A stretch of DNA of 64,000 nucleotides, taken from positions 476,001-540,000 of the forward strand of contig JAPWDM010000066.1 of the NCBI GenBank assembly GCA_035578155.1. The letters run 5' to 3'. The DNA is from Brachynemurus nebulosus. Its lineage: Eukaryota > Arthropoda > Insecta > Neuroptera > Myrmeleontidae. The notes under the pieces were generated by a model that saw only the letters and a program-made list of their open reading frames with translations, did no database searches and had not been told where the DNA came from. Both the position numbers and the translations under genes were made by a program. Below are positions 1 to 12,509 of this stretch, piece by piece; the first letter of the stretch is position 1, and every line of letters starts with the position of its first letter.

Positions 1-2394
1 AATATGTAGAAGCTGTGTTGGAACAATCAACAGAAAAATTTCATAGTTATTAAATACGAAGATAATACAATTAAAAATAGATTCATCTAATTTAACATAA
101 ATGAACCATTTTAGTCGGTACGTACTTGGCACCTTTTGTTTTAAAAATTAAAATTAATTTTTAATAATCCTTCCTTTGTGGTTTTGTGCCTTTTTTCCTC
201 TATTGTTTTAAATTCGTAACATCTTTTGAAATGTTAATTTAAATAGACAATTTATGTATACTATAGGAACAATTTTATTAAAATATCCTAACCTCAAATT
301 TGATTTATTATTTTAGAATTTAAAAACTTTTTTGGTGTTTGTTACAATATTCCACTTTTATCTGACGCTTGGGTTAATCCATATTTATATTAAATAGAAT
401 TAGAAGTACTACCAAAAATAAGTAAGTACCTACAATAATTTTATTATTGAAAATGATTCCAGTTTATCATTAAGACTACTTTCCTTTATTTTTATCGTAA
501 AGCTACAAAATTCTTAAAAAATTATCAATTTATATTAAACTACATGTTGTCCACCTTTAAACTTTTAACGTAGACGCCATTTTTAATGCTAACATATTAA
601 TTTCATACACATATGTACCGGCACAAGATTGCCGTGAAAATGCAAATTTTATAATTTTGAAAATTCATACAGGTTGCCGTGTAAATATAAGAATAAAAGA
701 GTTTTCCTATAGCAACTAAAATAATGAAATAAAAGTCAGTCTAATTCTGGCATTTGAAGCAGATATTTGTATTTTCATTTCAAAGAGATAATTGGAGTCA
801 TTTGCGTTACACATATCGCCTAATACTAATTTTATCTTTAAGTTGTTTGCAGGGTTGAAGATGTTAAAGCTAATTACAATAAAATTTAGGTTAATTGTGA
901 CTAGTTATATACCTCTGGTATTAGATCTACAAGCTTAGTTTTCAAACGCGTACATAATTCTATAGAACAATATATACTTATATTATATATTGTATATATT
1001 GTTCCAAAGAATATGAAATTATTTTATATTGGTAATGGTATGTACAGGGTTTTTATTCTTTTTAAAACACATATAAAGAAATTCCGACTTTGATGTGAAA
1101 TCCTTTCAAAGTTTATATGAATTATTCTCTTTTCTTAGATTAAATATTTTAAATATGTGTTACCAATTTGTAAACATAGCCATTTTTGTCCTAAAATTTG
1201 TAACAAAATGAAATTACCATATTAAGATTCATCTATTCGGTTAACCGTTACAATGCCGGTCCCAACGATGACGGTTAATCAAAGTCTTACTGTATACAAT
1301 ATTAGATAACCCTGTTAAAGAAAATACTAGCATTTATTAACTGTTTATTTCTAACTCTTACAGTTTTTCAGATATTTGAAAAAAATTAATTTTACCTAAA
1401 ACTTGGAAAGGCATAATAACTGCCCTTGAATCCTTTAGAATATGAATCCTTTACTCGTTCCCCTTAGGTTTCAATTTACTATAAAAACTAGCCGTATATA
1501 ACAAATCCAGTCAATTATTTTCCGCAGTACACTTTATTCAACTATTCATCGATACAAATAATATTTATTCAAACTGCAACCTATTATTGCTAACTAAAAT
1601 GTTACGAAAGCATATCATATATCCTGATCGTATAAGCTGCTGACCGTTTACGTTCTCCACTGGTCCACTCATAGTGTACTAGAGGTAGCATTAGGTTTTT
1701 TCAGATTTTTTTTTTGCACACAAAAAAAAAAATACCGTATTTTCATTTAAATCCTGTTTGATCTATTTACTACCCGTTTTCGTCTGTTTTTTCGCAACAT
1801 ATTCTTGATTTTTTTTTTTTTCACTAACAAATTCAATTTATACAACGTTGATACCTTTATATTAAATTTTTGTTTTCTTTTTTTTTTTTTGTGAATAAAA
1901 TTGAGAGAATATGTAGCGTAGCTAGTAGTAGCTTAGTAGCCTATGTTGATGGCTTCCTTTTGAATGAATATGTTTTAGAAGATATGTATAGAGAAGAGTT
2001 AAAAGTAGCTCAGAATTATCTAGAGAAGAAGGTCAAAAAGAAAATACAATATCAAGAAATATCGGCGAATAGAAAAAAATAACGAAATGAAATTAAACAA
2101 TCCGTTTTTGTGAACGCAAAATAAAAATAATGAATTTTTTTGTTAAATTTAATTTATTTTGGAAAGGAAATTTTATGCCCTGTATGGAAAAAACCAGCCG
2201 CAGAATTACTAAGACTTGGAGCTCAATACATAACGCACTATTGCTCTTTTCTAATCTCATGAAGCTATAGTTGTCCGAGGGGAAAAATGGTAATCAGACC
2301 AATTCCGATATATGCAGTTTTTGCCAACTCTTGAAATTTTAGAGTCTAAAAAATCCTACAAAACCAAAAAACCAGACATAAATCAGTGTTAATG
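1..2394. other. AT-rich stretch, nothing recognised
   Basis: The stretch is rich in A/T runs, with long T and A tracts around 1700-1900. A 70-codon frame at 1870-2082 begins with a phenylalanine run encoded by a T tract. I recognise no family in it and treat it as chance. Confidence 0.5.
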
Positions 2395-2575
2395 TAGAAA
2401 TCAATCTACTTTTACTGGGACTAGGGACGGCGACAGACGGGTCACGTGGGGAAATTACCTGGGGGCCTAGTCAAAGTAAGAAGTCTTTTTTTTGCTTATC
2501 AACTGTATTTCTGGACAAATAAATGAAAATTTTTTTTCGGTGCCCGGAGGTCCGTTATTTCTATGTCCGATATTA
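2395..2575. repeat. GC-richer suspected transposon fragment
   Basis: An island of higher GC in AT-rich surroundings, with G-runs such as ACCTGGGGGCCTAG near 2458 and GGTGCCCGGAGG near 2540. The texture resembles the ends of small hAT-type elements, but I could not pair two termini or find a target duplication, so this is a suspicion only. Confidence 0.22.
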
Positions 2576-2835
2576 GTATAGCACAAAATTTCTCCCACAT
2601 TTTGTTTAATAATTTCCGAATTATTACCATTTTAAAAATTAAAGAAAAAAGACATATTTTTCGATGAAATAGGGATGAGAGTTAATCCAATAATACCCAT
2701 TATATCCAAAATTTATTTATAAGTCACGTTACTCTAAATTTTTTCGTATTTTTTTCAAAGGCTTTTATTAGATTTGGAAAATTTTTGAAATTTTGCAGCA
2801 TGGTAGGTAACTTGGATAAAAATAGATTATTTGCA

Positions 2836-3147
2836 AAAATGTTCACTCAGGTAATAAGTTAACACCAGACCAAATTTCATCACAAACCATTTAGAATAGT
2901 TTTTGCGTAATGCGCGATCATGCTTAAAATAGTTTTTAATTTTTCCTGCGGGAATGAAACATTTTTCCGGAATAAAAAGTATTCTAGTTTTTGTGTAATG
3001 GATGCGTACACAGACAGACAGACAAACAAACAAAAAATTTAAAAGTCGCTGTTTTGACATTTATATCGATAAATACCTACAATTTTCAAAAAGTATTCCA
3101 TGTATACACACGGTCTCGTTACAGTTTTATTATATGTATAGATAAAT
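2836..3147 (+). mobile_element. RTE-type LINE 3' tail fragment
   Basis: Carries the words typical of the 3' end of arthropod RTE-clade non-LTR retrotransposons (or SINEs they mobilise): CCTGCGGGAAT, a TTTTTCCGG-type word followed by ATAAAAAGTATTCTAG, AGTTTTTGCGT, and a CAGACAGACAGACAAAC run, ending in TTATATGTATAGAT. A second copy in the same orientation lies at 51990-52333 and shares the order of these words, including the closing stretch around ATTCCATGT. No reverse transcriptase is preserved. The RTE assignment is from family knowledge; the repetition is seen directly. Confidence 0.55.
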
Positions 3148-4256
3148 TATAGTTGACTGTGAAATTCCATTTCTTACTATACATCATTTAACTTAACCCA
3201 GCATGTCATTAAAATGCTCATATTGTGGTACAAATGTTATAATACTCGCTTGTAACCATTTTATATTCGAAAATATCTATTATTTAACTTACTGCTTGTA
3301 TCTTCTACTGCTTTTATTGTTTAAACTCTTATGACATGTTTCGGTCAATAGGACTATTATCAAACCACTTGTGGTATTTTTTCTAAGAAAAGTGTTTTAT
3401 TTACCTATTAAAGCGTAACTTTATCCTATACTTACGTTATTCTCATCTTTTGAATTAAAATATTAAAAGAAATACTTTTTAAAAGAAAATTTAATTCGGT
3501 TTTTATTGGTACCAATAATTTAACATGGTAGATGCAGTAACTATAACAAAGAATCTGTAGAAAAAGCAACCTTATAACAACAATTTTTTACTCGTTTCTG
3601 TCTAAACTGACGTCTTATTTATCGATAATCAAACTTACTACGAACAGACAAGGAATAAAGGATGAGTAATATACTGATCAATTGATTATATATTGATAAT
3701 AATATATATTTTCTTTTATAATAATAACAAAACCCATTGAGAGATGAAATTCTTCGAAATTAGAGACACTACTAGCATGTGACAAAGTCGTACATCAATG
3801 CGGTAGGTTTAATGATTATTATTATTTATGTGTAAATAGAGGGCTCACATAGCTGTTGAGAACACATAATGAAATACTATGAAACTTATTCAATGGCAGT
3901 GACCCTTCTCGTTATAACCACCCACAAAAATGTATAACTTCGTCTTGATCAAACATAACATTGTGAGAAAAGTTGTCGAGAATAATTTTGTTTTTAAACT
4001 GTACCAACAAAATTCAATTTGCAGCAAAAATAAAATGCAGGGAAAGTCTACCTAAAATAAATAAATAATAATACGGTTAAACGTCGGTTTTTGAGATCTC
4101 TCGCCTATAACACACGCCACCCACATCATTATTTGTATCTTTATTAAGCGGTCTTTTACAAGTGATGTGCTAAAAACACTTTTTTGGAATTTTTGTTTTG
4201 GGGAAACTATTTACTGTAATGAAAAAGAAAATTTGTACATTAAAGTATACATAATA
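3148..4256. other. AT-rich stretch, nothing recognised
   Basis: No repeat partner elsewhere in the window, no long frame and no RNA-like structure was found by eye. Confidence 0.5.
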
Positions 4257-5219
4257 TGCTACTACAAAAAATTAAGGGTGCAAAAAAAATTGTTTTTGAA
4301 ATTTTGAACGGCTGTATTTACGTAAAAAATGGTCGTATCGAGATGCTAAAAATATCATTTTGAAGCTTCAAAATTCTAGTTTTGAAATCTTCCGTCCAAA
4401 AATTTTTAGGAGTGACAGTTATCGAGCAATTCTAAGGAATAACACAAAAAAAATTTTTGCAAATTTATTGATTTTGTTTCGATCTACAGGCTTGTTGAAA
4501 ATTTTTTTTACAGTAAAACCGTAGTATTGACTTGATAGCCTGTTTATTTAGCTTCAATTTCCTTTTTAAAATTTTTCTCTACGTTGACTTGTTCCGGAGA
4601 TATCCAACTTTGATTGCAGAAAAAACCTTTTTGTTTTAACCATCGATATCTCAGTAACCAGTGATCGGACAGAAAATTGGAAGGCAGTTTTGGAATCTTG
4701 AAAAAATTTCCTAGAAGGCTGTGCCACATACTTTAGGGGGGAAACTTTTTTTCATCCTTAACTTTTAATTGAAAAATGTGAAAAAAGGGACTTTTCTCCT
4801 TGTTGCGAAAAATTGTCCGCATCCTTGCGAATATTGTTGGGGAATCTAATGTTTGTACGAATTTTTATACCTCAATGAACCCCCAGTAACCTTGAAAATC
4901 GGAAGATCGATCTATCGAATGGTTTTCTTAAACCGTTTGCTCAAAACTTCAAAAGAAAAATTAAGATTTTTCAAACCCGTAGACCAAAAGAAAAGAGCAA
5001 AAAATTTGAAAAAATTTTTTTTTGTGTTATTCCTTAGAATTGCTTGATAACTGTCACTCCTAAAAATTTTTGGACGTAAGACCTCTAAACTAGAATTTTG
5101 GGTTTCAAAATACTTTTTTTATCATTTCGAGACGACTATTTTTCACCTAAATACAGCCCTTCAAAAGTCACTAAAAAATTAACAAATTTTTTTTGTTCCC
5201 TTAATTTTTTGTAGTAGTA
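4257..5219. mobile_element. Foldback DNA element with arms of about 215 bp
   Basis: The two ends are inverted copies. The left end starts CTACTACAAAAAATTAAGGG near 4259 and the right end gives the same word on the minus strand near 5217. Homology continues for about 215 bp on each side (about 4257-4470 and 5008-5219). A second copy of the left two thirds, in the same orientation, lies at 36702-37330. No transposase frame is visible, so this is a non-autonomous long-TIR or foldback element of unknown superfamily. The short frames at 4544-4729 and 4853-5047 fall inside it and look like chance. Confidence 0.65.
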
Positions 5220-5294
5220 TATAATTAAGTGTATCTTAATTTTTTTTTCTTTGTCTGACCTTCCATCTGCACTTATAGGCCTGTTAAATGTCAC

Positions 5295-5615
5295 ATGGTA
5301 ATTGAAAGTGGCGTCAACGATTCAAAAAAAAAAAGCTATAAGTTCAATTGGACTAAAATTGGATGCATTCTTTTTATTATGGTGCTTCCTGTAAGACAAT
5401 CTAGAATCAGCTCATCAGACCTCACACTTGCTTGTAAAGCTTGGAAATCCATGGTACAAGTCTTTACTAATTTTGCTAATTGCTATCACGGAAAGTTGAG
5501 CCCTGCTATGCTAGCAGATTATTGTTGAGCGCTACGAAGAGAACGAGTACATCACAATTCTAAAAGAAAAAGCACATCTTTGAAATTAATTTTTAATAAA
5601 TTTTTAATTGAACTA
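5295..5615 (+). pseudogene. Unrecognised decayed reading frame
   Basis: A frame of 77 codons ends in a TGA at 5526-5528 and then stays open, in the same frame, to a TAA near 5613. The stop sits where a TGG would give the smooth reading LADYCWALRRER. The segment has no simple repeats and mixed codon use, unlike the chance frames nearby. It lies just right of the foldback element. I do not recognise the family. It could be a relic of a transposase or simply chance. Confidence 0.2.
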
Positions 5616-6144
5616 TAAATAATTTTATTCATATATCCACAAGAAACCCGAGCTAACCCAGAGATGATATTAGTGTCACTGTGAATATTTTAAATGTTCT
5701 CTCAAAATCAGTTGAACTCATTTCATGGGCTTACAAAAGTTGGTAGTAATTTGTTGGCTAGTATATTTGAACAAATGACCGTTACGCATCTTATTTTCAG
5801 AGATAAAATTATTCCTGTCTGTTTTGACTGATGAAATTGATATATCTCTGTAGCTCCTTCATCACAAGGGCATGTCAAACATAATATTTAACCACACTAT
5901 TTGTATGATTATACGATTGTACAACGAAAAATTGTTAAGAAGCTTGCGTAGGTGGGCAACTGACTTGGGGGTGGTGTGTGTCAAGGGGTGTTTTGATCAA
6001 ATGAATGGGGACAATATATTGTAGGAATGATGAAAAGTGATAGGCGACGAGTGGAGTGATATGATGTTCTCGTTGGATAAATAATATTGGTATTATATTT
6101 ACTCATAACGTTTCGTTGACTTGAGATCATATTATAGTCAATAT

Positions 6145-6189
<45 letters not shown>

Positions 6190-6694
6190 TGGGTTCGTAA
6201 AAGTTATTTGTGGAAAAAGGAATAAAGTCAAGATAAATTATTGACATTGTTTGAAAACGACAGATGTTGAAGTTGTCCGTAATTGAATGAATGAAAGTTT
6301 GATCAAAAGCGTTCCAAGAATTTGTTTGAAAAGTTTATTGTTATTTGAATCAACAAGAGAACAAATAGTATGTGTGTTTTGGGCGAGCGTTCCTAAAGGT
6401 TTACGTTTACAATATATGTTATTGTTAAGTATAGGTTGATATTGTTAAATATATAAGTAACAAAATCTTTGTAGCCTACTTTTTGCGGCTTTCCAACTCA
6501 TACGTTATGGCAACCAACGATTTCAATAACATTTTATTTTTGGGTAGTCGAAGGCCCTAGTTACCTACCATAAAAGTTCATATTGTAAACTCTGTTAGTT
6601 TAGTCTGCACGTTGTCTTTTCAACGTACTTACTTATCACATTTTTGAATTTTTGTAATTAATTATCATAATATTTATTTGCAGACATTATTATA
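5616..6694. other. AT-rich stretch with one microsatellite
   Basis: Nothing gene-like was seen. A (TA)n tract of about 40 bp interrupts it at 6147-6187. The 88-codon minus-strand frame here is mostly a translation of that tract. Confidence 0.55.
6147..6187. repeat. (TA)n microsatellite
   Basis: About 20 perfect TA units directly visible. Confidence 0.95.
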
Positions 6695-7481
6695 TTAAGG
6701 GGAAAAACCACTTTAGGTTAAAAAAATCGTTTTTTTTATTACATAAATAGTTAGCTTAACTAACCAAGAAGACGCTGTCAAAATGAAATTCGCATTTGTT
6801 TAAATTCTATGAGCATAGAACCGAGCTCTAGCTCAGGTAGTTGCTTTACTTACGAAGCCTATGAGGAAGAAGAAGGATTAATATATAGTGCTGGAATCGC
6901 AGATTAATCGGTGAGCACTTTACATATTGTTAACTTCCTTGAATTTCTAGTTTTCGAGGATATTTTTTACATTTGCGGAATGTCTAACTCAAAAAGTAAT
7001 GAACCAATCATTATGAAAATTAATAGTATCATTCCTTATGAAATTACAAAATATATGAATCAATTCTTGAGATGATATCATGATTTTAAGGGAGTTTTTT
7101 TTCCATAATTAGTGAAAAAAGATGGCCAAAAATGAACTTAATTTTTCCAACGCCTGCAAAATTTTTTTATTTCCACCTGCGTTAAGGTCTTATTTTTAGA
7201 AAATAAATTATTAATGTAAAATGAAGACCTTTTTGATTTCAAATGAAAATAAGAGTGGCTACATGTGCCGCAACTGAGGAACTCTACTTACGATCTTCAA
7301 GGAACATCAGTGCGTAACTGTTATTTTTGGTTGAAATTATTCAAAAAAATTCACAACAATTGTTCGAAATATGAATAAAGTGATGTCAAAATTTGATTGA
7401 ATTCTAATTAATTCTTCCCACACAAAAAAAAATCCTAAAAGAACAGTGAAAATAAGCCTTCTAATGTAGTTCTCCCCTTAA
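6695..7481. mobile_element. TIR element ending TTAAGGGG
   Basis: The left end reads TTAAGGGGAAAAACCACTTT and the right end, on the minus strand, TTAAGGGGAGAACTACATT. The ends can be read either as a TTAA duplication followed by GGGG or as a TA duplication followed by AGGGG. The 790 bp interior has no transposase frame. It fits the class of short non-autonomous TIR elements described in the findings. Confidence 0.5.
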
Positions 7482-8387
7482 TTGCCGATTTTAAGATAAC
7501 AAAGTATATTTGCTTTTTAATACCCGACTGACCAGAAGGAGGATTATGTGCGCACTGGTATGAGCGTTACTTTATAGTGTTCCATATTTGTAAATAATAA
7601 ACAAATATTTTACTTATTGTTAGCAAAGATACCATGTTATACAGTACAAATCAATTTTTCCAATTTTAGAAAAATAAATTTTATGATTTGGAAAATCCAA
7701 AATATTTACTATTAGTTAAAAAATTCGTTTCCATGTGTAACCCCCACCACACCCCACCCCTTCAGTTCCGCCGCTTGATTACAGTTAGTAACATCTAATA
7801 CTTACTAATTAGTGATGTGTAGCCTTTTTTCTGATAACTACGTTTAAACGTTTGAACTTATGTTACAGAAACCTTTTCTCGGCTACATAATATCTCAGTT
7901 TGTACGTATTTACGGTAATGTCTGCGTGCGTGAGATAGCATCGTCAATCATCATTCAACATGATTTGATAAGGGAAGTGAAAGTCGAAATGAGACGAAAA
8001 AGTAGATAGATGAAAATTGATTCTACTGTTGGTTTTTAGTTTACTGCAGACTTAAGTGTACGAAATTCTTAGTAACGTAGGCACTAGGGAGTATCATATT
8101 TATTAATTTTTCGTATAGTTCAAAACTTTTCACGTGTATTACTGAGAGAGGGTAATTTCTTCAAAGGTGTAAATAACCGTGTTTGAACTAACAAATAAGT
8201 TCTCAACCTACAAATCATATTTTTTATCGAGGGAGTCAAATGAATCATTGAGAGATAACATTTTTTTTATGTAAAATATCGAGAATTGTTGTTTTTAGGA
8301 GAAATAAGATAATGTTATTGCAATGAATATTTTTTATTTTTGTCTAAAAAATTCAAATTTGTAAATGAGCCTTTCAAAATATCACTC
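7482..8387. other. AT-rich stretch, nothing recognised
   Basis: No repeats with a partner in the window and no frame worth reporting. Confidence 0.5.
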
Positions 8388-8873
8388 TGTTGTAGTACTC
8401 TGGTTTCGCCTGTGACGAACGCTGTTGGAGTACCCAACTTTCCAAATATGTTCTTCCAATTAATAAGACAGAAGTTTCTTTTTCTAACAACAATTTATTC
8501 ACAATTTATGAATCGAAATACAATGTTTAACAAAATGAATATTTCTTCTAAGTCCAAGTTCCAAAGCCAAGTTGTTCCAATTCCATGTAGCGTCCAATTT
8601 CCAATTCTAGTCCAATTCGATATTCAATTTCCGTCCGGTCTGATTCCTTGATTCACTATGACTGCTTTTTACCAACACTTCCTTCTAGTACGAATTGCAC
8701 ACGATTGATTATACACAACTGATGATACACAACTGATCCTTTCGGCCTGGGTGAGCTGGCTTAAATACTCTGCTGGAGCTGACGTCAGGTGTTATGTTGT
8801 CGAGATGTTAGGTATTTGTTTATCGGTTGCCGTTCTTCCAGATTCTTCGAGAATATTTCACCATGACATAACA
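8388..8873 (-). mobile_element. Solo LTR of an LTR retrotransposon
   Basis: Read on the minus strand, 486 bp run from TGTTATGTCATGG to GTACTACAACA, so the ends are TGTT...AACA as in retroviral-type LTRs. Inside, in the right order, are a TATA-like GTATTTAAG (plus-strand 8760-8768), initiator-like CATCAGT words just downstream, and an AATAAA poly-A signal (plus-strand 8494-8499) before a TTGTTGTT stretch. No internal region follows on either side, and no primer-binding site or purine tract is evident. The flanking 5 bp do not match, so the insertion is old or was altered by recombination. The 103-codon frame at 8340-8651 runs antisense through it and is not a gene. The superfamily cannot be told from the LTR alone. 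Confidence 0.6.
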
Positions 8874-8879
8874 AAGGAA

Positions 8880-8986
8880 AAAAAAAGTGTGATTAAAAAA
8901 ATTGATGTTGAAGGTTGACGGCGTTGGGGACGGAACACCGGTCCTTTGGGTTCACGGTCGGCCGTCCTATCCGTTGCGCCACTAGC
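8880..8986 (-). mobile_element. tRNA-headed SINE, copy 1 of 3
   Basis: On the minus strand there is a good pol III A box, GTGGCGCAACGGATAGGAC (plus-strand 8964-8982), and a weaker B box, GGTGTTCCGTCCC (8927-8939). A tail follows with AATTTTTTTAATCAC (8887-8904), the same tail word found after the heads at 18.7 and 51.7 kb. The tail breaks off in a T run beside the solo LTR. The head resembles an arginine-type tRNA D arm, but the rest does not fold into a clean cloverleaf. Confidence 0.5.
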
Positions 8987-9051
8987 TTTGTGCAGGGTTA
9001 TTGCTTATTGTTGATACCATTCGCGTGTACTTCGACTAGTGCGTATCGAAG

Positions 9052-9128
9052 TACAGTCGAACCCCGTTAGGCCGTACGCAATGTTAAGTACAGTAGAGTC
9101 TCAATAACTCCTCCCTCAATATTAGAGA
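9052..9128. repeat. pogo/Tigger-like terminal fragments
   Basis: Two words typical of pogo/Tigger ends lie 37 bp apart: TACAGTCGAACCCCGTTAGG (from 9052) and TACAGTAGAGTCTCAATAAC (from 9089). Neither has an opposing partner nearby, so these are broken ends. Confidence 0.35.
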
Positions 9129-9914
9129 TTGGCTTGGAATTAAACAAAGTAATCCATAATATTTAGTCGAGTTCACACATTCACGATTTCATTAGAATTA
9201 GAATTTTGAATTATAAATTTACTCTCGAAGTGTAAGCTGATATAGAGCTTAGTGATAGAAAATTTTTCAATGACATAGATATGTAGCCACTTTTCTTTTT
9301 GTTTCCTTATTAATCATTTTAAAACAGACTTTAGTTTTTATGTTGGGAGACTCTGAACAGCACAACTGAAAATTTACTTCTCTATTTATAAGCCTTACCT
9401 GGATCCTTTTATTAAGACCCTGAAATTATCTTTTCAATTAAAACTATATAAAATTTGTCCGTTCTAAATATTTGTAACAATATGGTTTTTGATAATTTTT
9501 CAAAAAGTATTATAAAAAAGTTAACTAAAATTCATAGTGATTAAAATCTGTAATATTTGAAATTGAAAATTGAAAAATTTATTGATAATTCACAAAAAAC
9601 GTTTTTTTACATATAAACTTAAAATAAGTATCCCTCTAAAACACACGCTTTTCCAATATTACGTCACGCGCCAGTATTGCCAAAAATTAGACAAGATAGT
9701 TAATAATATCGTAATAATTATATAAAGTATATAATGTACTCATATTTTATATATAGTTATTTTAGCGAATTTCCATTGTAAAAATTCAACTGTTTTGATT
9801 ATCTTATTATAATAAAATGATTAATAAAGAAAAAACGAAGCAAAATTCTAATTTAGTGTTTCGACCAAATTTTGACAAATAGTCTTAAATAATGATTACA
9901 TTTTAGTTTCCAAG
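9129..9914. other. AT-rich stretch, nothing recognised
   Basis: No coding frame and no repeat partner noticed. Confidence 0.5.
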
Positions 9915-9948
9915 GTTTCAAAATTTTTTAAATAGAGATTTTGGCCTT

Positions 9949-10322
9949 GGGGCCATTTATAAATTACGTACACAAACAGGGGGAGGCGGGATAGTGGCCT
10001 AGCGTGATGTAGCGTAACGACAGGGACGGGAGCGTCCACGAAGACGTGATATCACGTTTAGAAAAAACTTATCTTACAGATGACAAACAAAAATGCTTTC
10101 CCAAAAATATAGTCGGCAAACAAAAAAAAAATTTAAATTATAGTTAGTGAGCAAAAAAAAAAAAAAAATGAAATTATATGTCTAATCGATCCCCTACGGG
10201 AGGGGGCCTATTACAGCGTGACGTAATATCAGATGGGGGGTTCGACAAATGTGATGTAGCGTGAGAACGAGGAGAGTGGAAAAGTGGTCAAATTTTGCGT
10301 GGCGTAGATTATGGATTGCCCC
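9949..10322. mobile_element. MITE with GGGGC-type TIRs, copy A
   Basis: The left end reads GGGGCCATTTATAAATTACG and the right end, on the minus strand, GGGGCAATCCATAATCTACG. The interior is G-rich with words such as GTGATGTAGCGT near both ends and an A tract. There is no transposase. Ends of this kind are known from small arthropod DNA elements, but I cannot name the superfamily. Confidence 0.6.
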
Positions 10323-10422
10323 GTTGAAGTAATAATTAAGAATTTTAAGCGAATTACAATGAACTATTACAATTTTCGTTAAGGTAACGTTTCAAAATTT
10401 TTTAAATAGACATTTTGGCCTT

Positions 10423-10800
10423 GGGGCCATCTATAAATTACGTACACAAACAGGGGGAGGCGGGATAGTGGCCTAGCGTGATGTAGCATAACGACAGGGA
10501 GGGGAGCGTCCAAGAAGACGTGATATCACGTTTAGAAAAAACTTATTTTACAGATGACAAACAAAAATGCTTTCCCAAAAATATAGTCGGCAAATATAAA
10601 AAAAATTTAAATTATAGTTAGTGAGAAAAAAAAAAAAAAAAAAATATTAAATTATATGTCCAATCGATTCCCTACGGGAGGGGGCCTATTACAGCGTGAC
10701 GTAATATCAGAGGAGGGGTTCGACAAATGTGATGTAGCGTGAGAACGAGGAGAGTGGAAAAGTGGTCAAATTTTGCGTGGCGTAGTTTATGGATTGCCCC
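10423..10800. mobile_element. MITE with GGGGC-type TIRs, copy B
   Basis: Second copy of the 9949-10322 element, carried in the second unit of the tandem duplication. It has the same ends and order, and the internal A tract is longer. Confidence 0.6.
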
Positions 10801-10870
10801 GTTGAAGTAGGTAATAATTAAGAATTTTAAGCGAATTACAATGAACTATTACAATTTTCGTTAAGGTAAC

Positions 10871-12291
10871 TGGAATTTAAATGAAATTAGATCCCAAACA
10901 CTTCGGAGTTATTTAGTTACAAAATAGTAAATAAATCAATAAATCGCTACGAATGTTTCAAAATTTTTGTAAACTAAAGAGAATTGGTAATAGCCAATAG
11001 GTATCAAAGGGTAATTTTTCTTTCATTGTATTATTGCAGAATTTCAACTAAACGCAGAACTATTCACTCATTCATATTTCAAATTTAACAGTCTAACTAT
11101 TGTTTCTCTCCATACTCGCTTCTGAAGTCAGCGAAATCAACTACAGAAACCCACAATCTATTTATTCAACATATACATAGTAGGTATGAGTATATTCCAC
11201 CATAATGGTTTTTATACGTCTTATGTTGTGATGATTGAACCAAGATCGTTTCGTGGTGAATTCAATACGTAAAATATTATTTATATATTTGTTTTAATGA
11301 CAGTCAATTTATATTAGTGTCATTATAGATGAAAAGAAAAGCGTATTCGATGTGAGAAAACAGTTGGAAAGCGCACAAAAGTACACCTCATCCCTGCAAC
11401 CCACATCACCCACACACTAACGTCAGAGCCGTGCATTAATACAAAAATGAAATATTGTAGGTATAGGCGTACGTATATGTATGTTCATTTGTTTATTCAG
11501 CGACGTGCGACGTGTGGGTTTCCCCTGAAAATGTGAAATTTAATTCAACATATAATAAATCAGCTTATATTAAATAAAAAAACCTACATGCGGTGTGGAT
11601 ATGTTCTACAAATCAAAACAAAATATTTTATGAAATTTTTTGGTTCTTATTTTTATTTCATGTTTTGTTGAAAAAGAATTGATGGTTTTTGGTGAAAAAT
11701 TAAATGTGATTTTGATGAAGAAGTGTTATTGAAAATATTCTCTATTAGTTCAAATTTTGTGTAAACACTTTGGTTGAAATTCCGAAATTTGCATAACTCC
11801 GATTGCACAGAAATTTTTCACATACTATTTTTGGCTTCAGGACTTACCTTTACACGGATTTTTAGCGACGCAGATTAAAAGTGTATTTTTTAACTTTATG
11901 TCTCAATACAGGAACTACTACAGAATTTGACGAGTAAAACAAAAAAAGTAAATTATTTAATTTTTGAAATATCACGTGTCAGAGTTTTAGAGTCTACTAT
12001 ATACTGAGAGGTGATGTACCTTTATATCGTCCAAAATCCGTTCAAGAGGTAACTTCTTAAGCCGAATGGTGTGTAAAAAAATTTTAACTTAAAATTTCAT
12101 AGATCTATTTCAAATTTGATAGATTTGAAATCTAAAAACAAAATTTTAATATTTCTTATTTTTTGGCCTCTTTCCGCAAAATTAACGCCCAACCACTCCT
12201 GTTGATGTAATTTGAACAGACTGTATATCAACAGACAGCTCTGGACAACAGGACAAAAGGACATCACCAATTTAAATTTTTGCTCTATCCC
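10871..12291. other. AT-rich stretch, nothing recognised
   Basis: No long frame, RNA gene or paired repeat was seen. The only noted frame (12097-12318, minus) overlaps the hAT element to its right and has no family resemblance. Confidence 0.5.
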
Positions 12292-12509
12292 CAGGGCCGG
12301 ATCTAGGGGTGGGGGCAACCGGGCACATGCCCCGGGCGCCAGGTTTTGGGGGCGCCAAAAGTGATTTAAAAGAGCGCCAAATGTAGGTATTCCACGTTTT
12401 TTTTTTTTTGCCCGTCACTTGGTTTTTACGTATAGGAGGAAAAAAGTTTGAAGGAAATATTTATTTTTCAACGCTGCCCCAAGCACCACTTCAGCTAGGT
12501 CTGGCCCTG
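12292..12509. mobile_element. Small non-autonomous hAT element
   Basis: The 218 bp element starts CAGGGCCGGATCTAGG and its other end reads CAGGGCCAGACCTAGC on the minus strand. The flanks are TCTATCCC (12284-12291) and TCTATTCC (12510-12517), an 8 bp target duplication with one change, as expected for hAT. The GC-rich left end (GGGCAACCGGGCACATGCCC) fits known CAGGG-type hAT MITEs. There is no transposase inside. Confidence 0.72.

Larger units (their letters stand above)
9915..10870. repeat. Tandem duplication, two units of about 475 bp
   Basis: Unit 1 (9915-10388) and unit 2 (10389-10870) both run from GTTTCAAAATTTTTTAAATA to TTCGTTAAGGTAAC and are nearly identical. They differ mainly in the length of an internal A tract and a few substitutions. 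Each unit contains a complete MITE plus its flanking DNA, so this is a segmental tandem duplication made after the MITE inserted, not two independent insertions. Confidence 0.88.

Noticed and set aside
8340..8651. 103-codon plus-strand frame as a protein
   Set aside because: It is antisense to a solo LTR that has coherent minus-strand signals.
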